From positions 3,464 to 44,258 of the forward strand of contig NZ_KK073769.1 of the NCBI RefSeq assembly GCF_000582685.1: a DNA stretch of 40,795 bases. Direction: 5' to 3'. Positions 40,129 through 40,795 of the stretch are shown here, piece by piece; the first letter of the stretch is position 1; every line of letters starts with the position of its first letter. The notes under the pieces were generated by a model. The model searched no databases and was not told the DNA's origin. It worked only from the letters and a program-made list of their open reading frames with translations. Source of the DNA: [Scytonema hofmanni] UTEX 2349 (GTDB lineage: Bacteria; Cyanobacteriota; Cyanobacteriia; Cyanobacteriales; Nostocaceae). The translations under genes and the position numbers were made by a program.

Positions 40129-40591
40129 CATCATGCTATGTGTCTGCTATTGTCAGCATAGTGCGATCGCGCGTGTTTTTGGAGATTTGTGAAGGCAATT
40201 CTGCTTCCCATACGCTAGGCGATCGCATGTGATGGGGAGGAAGTGCGATCACATTTGATGGGGAGGAGAAGGTAGGTTGCTTTAAATGGTAGCAAAACCT
40301 AATATTTTTAATTGTTGGTTTTTGTTCCTTAACTCCGGTTTGTGAACTGCGTAATCTTAATAATTATGAACTACAAGTAGATTTCTTAAGTATTATTACA
40401 GGCTTAGTCAAGCACGCTGAATTTGGATTTCAATATAAACTCTTATTCTAATCTCTTAATTCACATGCAAACTTTAGTGTAAATTCATGATATTTTGACC
40501 AAAATAAAACACAATCCAAGTGCTTAACATTTGTAGTGGCAATGACAACATATCGTCCAGGAAATTCTTCCGTTAAAATTCTCCACTGAAT

Positions 40592-40710
40592 AATAGACAT
40601 CGACCTAATTTAATTATGCGTTGCCCCAAACCCTTGTAGAGACGCGATATATCGCGTCTCTACATTGTTTTCCACACAAGATGTCTAATAGACATCTCCA
40701 AAATAGAATC
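40592..40710. mobile_element. miniature element copy abutting an insertion sequence end
   Basis: TAATAGACAT (40591-40600) and ATGTCTAATAG (40681-40691) bracket a GTAGAGACGCG/CGCGTCTCTAC hairpin and ATGCGTTGCCCCAAACCCTT, an inverted, diverged relative of 26354-26444. TAGACATCTCC (about 40689-40699) follows directly and is the probable left end of the insertion sequence whose gene starts at 40757. From 40129 to 40590 only HIP1 sites and a few short repeats are seen. Confidence 0.6.
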
Positions 40711-40756
40711 ATTTTCTGGTAAAAGAGTATAAAATTCTCTTTTTCCAACAAAAACA

Positions 40757-40795
40757 TGAGTGGCATACTGAGTTATATTCAAGACAACCCCCAAG
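40757..40795 (+). CDS. partial transposase-like gene, first 13 codons
   Basis: ATG at 40757 opens MSGILSYIQDNPQ and runs off the window. The wording recalls the N-termini of IS5-type transposases of cyanobacteria, and the sequence 60 bases upstream looks like an inverted-repeat end shared with the miniature element at 26.35 kb. The identification rests on a short segment. Confidence 0.5.

Overview
The window comes from a filamentous, very probably heterocyst-type cyanobacterium (Nostocales). The signs are very many HIP1 octamers (GCGATCGC), a high-light-inducible protein, a cyanobacterial RRM protein, PEP-CTERM and Uma2 proteins, an AAA-like/WD40 signalling protein, and heptanucleotide repeats and small mobile palindromes in most intergenic gaps. 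The G+C content looks moderate. No tRNA, rRNA or CRISPR array was seen.

Positions 1-7100 form an accessory island that looks like an integrated plasmid or integrative element. Its left part, on the minus strand, has a winged-helix protein resembling a replication initiator and a ribbon-helix-helix (RHH) protein. The RHH gene appears able to make a longer coiled-coil form by -1 frameshifting. A plus-strand train of small, tightly packed or overlapping genes (1932-5454) surrounds a membrane-anchored P-loop ATPase. The train ends in a textbook hammerhead ribozyme (about 5445-5515) whose first helix overlaps the last codons and stop of the last gene. A further 240 bases of structured non-coding sequence follow, then an IS110-family DEDD recombinase (5750-6958). 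Because some IS110 recombinases are guided by a bridge RNA from their own non-coding end, ribozyme + structured leader + DEDD recombinase is the strongest candidate for an undescribed system here.

Positions 7100-16600 are mostly chromosomal housekeeping: a small conserved gene, a nested palindromic element, a 21-bp repeat array, hli, an RRM protein gene with a hairpin over its ribosome binding site, a PII-like gene, a cobalamin riboswitch driving cobG-cobH-cobI, a response regulator-histidine kinase hybrid, an aldehyde dehydrogenase, a sulfite-oxidase-like protein and rpmF.

Positions 16600-24150 hold a large AAA-like/one-blade WD40/repeat protein, a second 21-bp array related to the first, a PEP-CTERM protein, a family 2 glycosyltransferase and a GAF histidine kinase. 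Positions 24379-30642 carry rpsB-tsf, an acidic-repeat protein and recG. The recG reading frame is broken by a G-rich minisatellite in its linker.

Positions 30800-35800 are rich in small mobile elements around a CHAT protease-transmembrane-phosphate-binding-like fusion, a recG fragment, a DUF4394 protein and a small secreted protein. Positions 35825-40128 contain gcvH, gcvP and a Uma2 nuclease. The right edge enters an insertion sequence whose end matches a miniature element at 26.4 kb.
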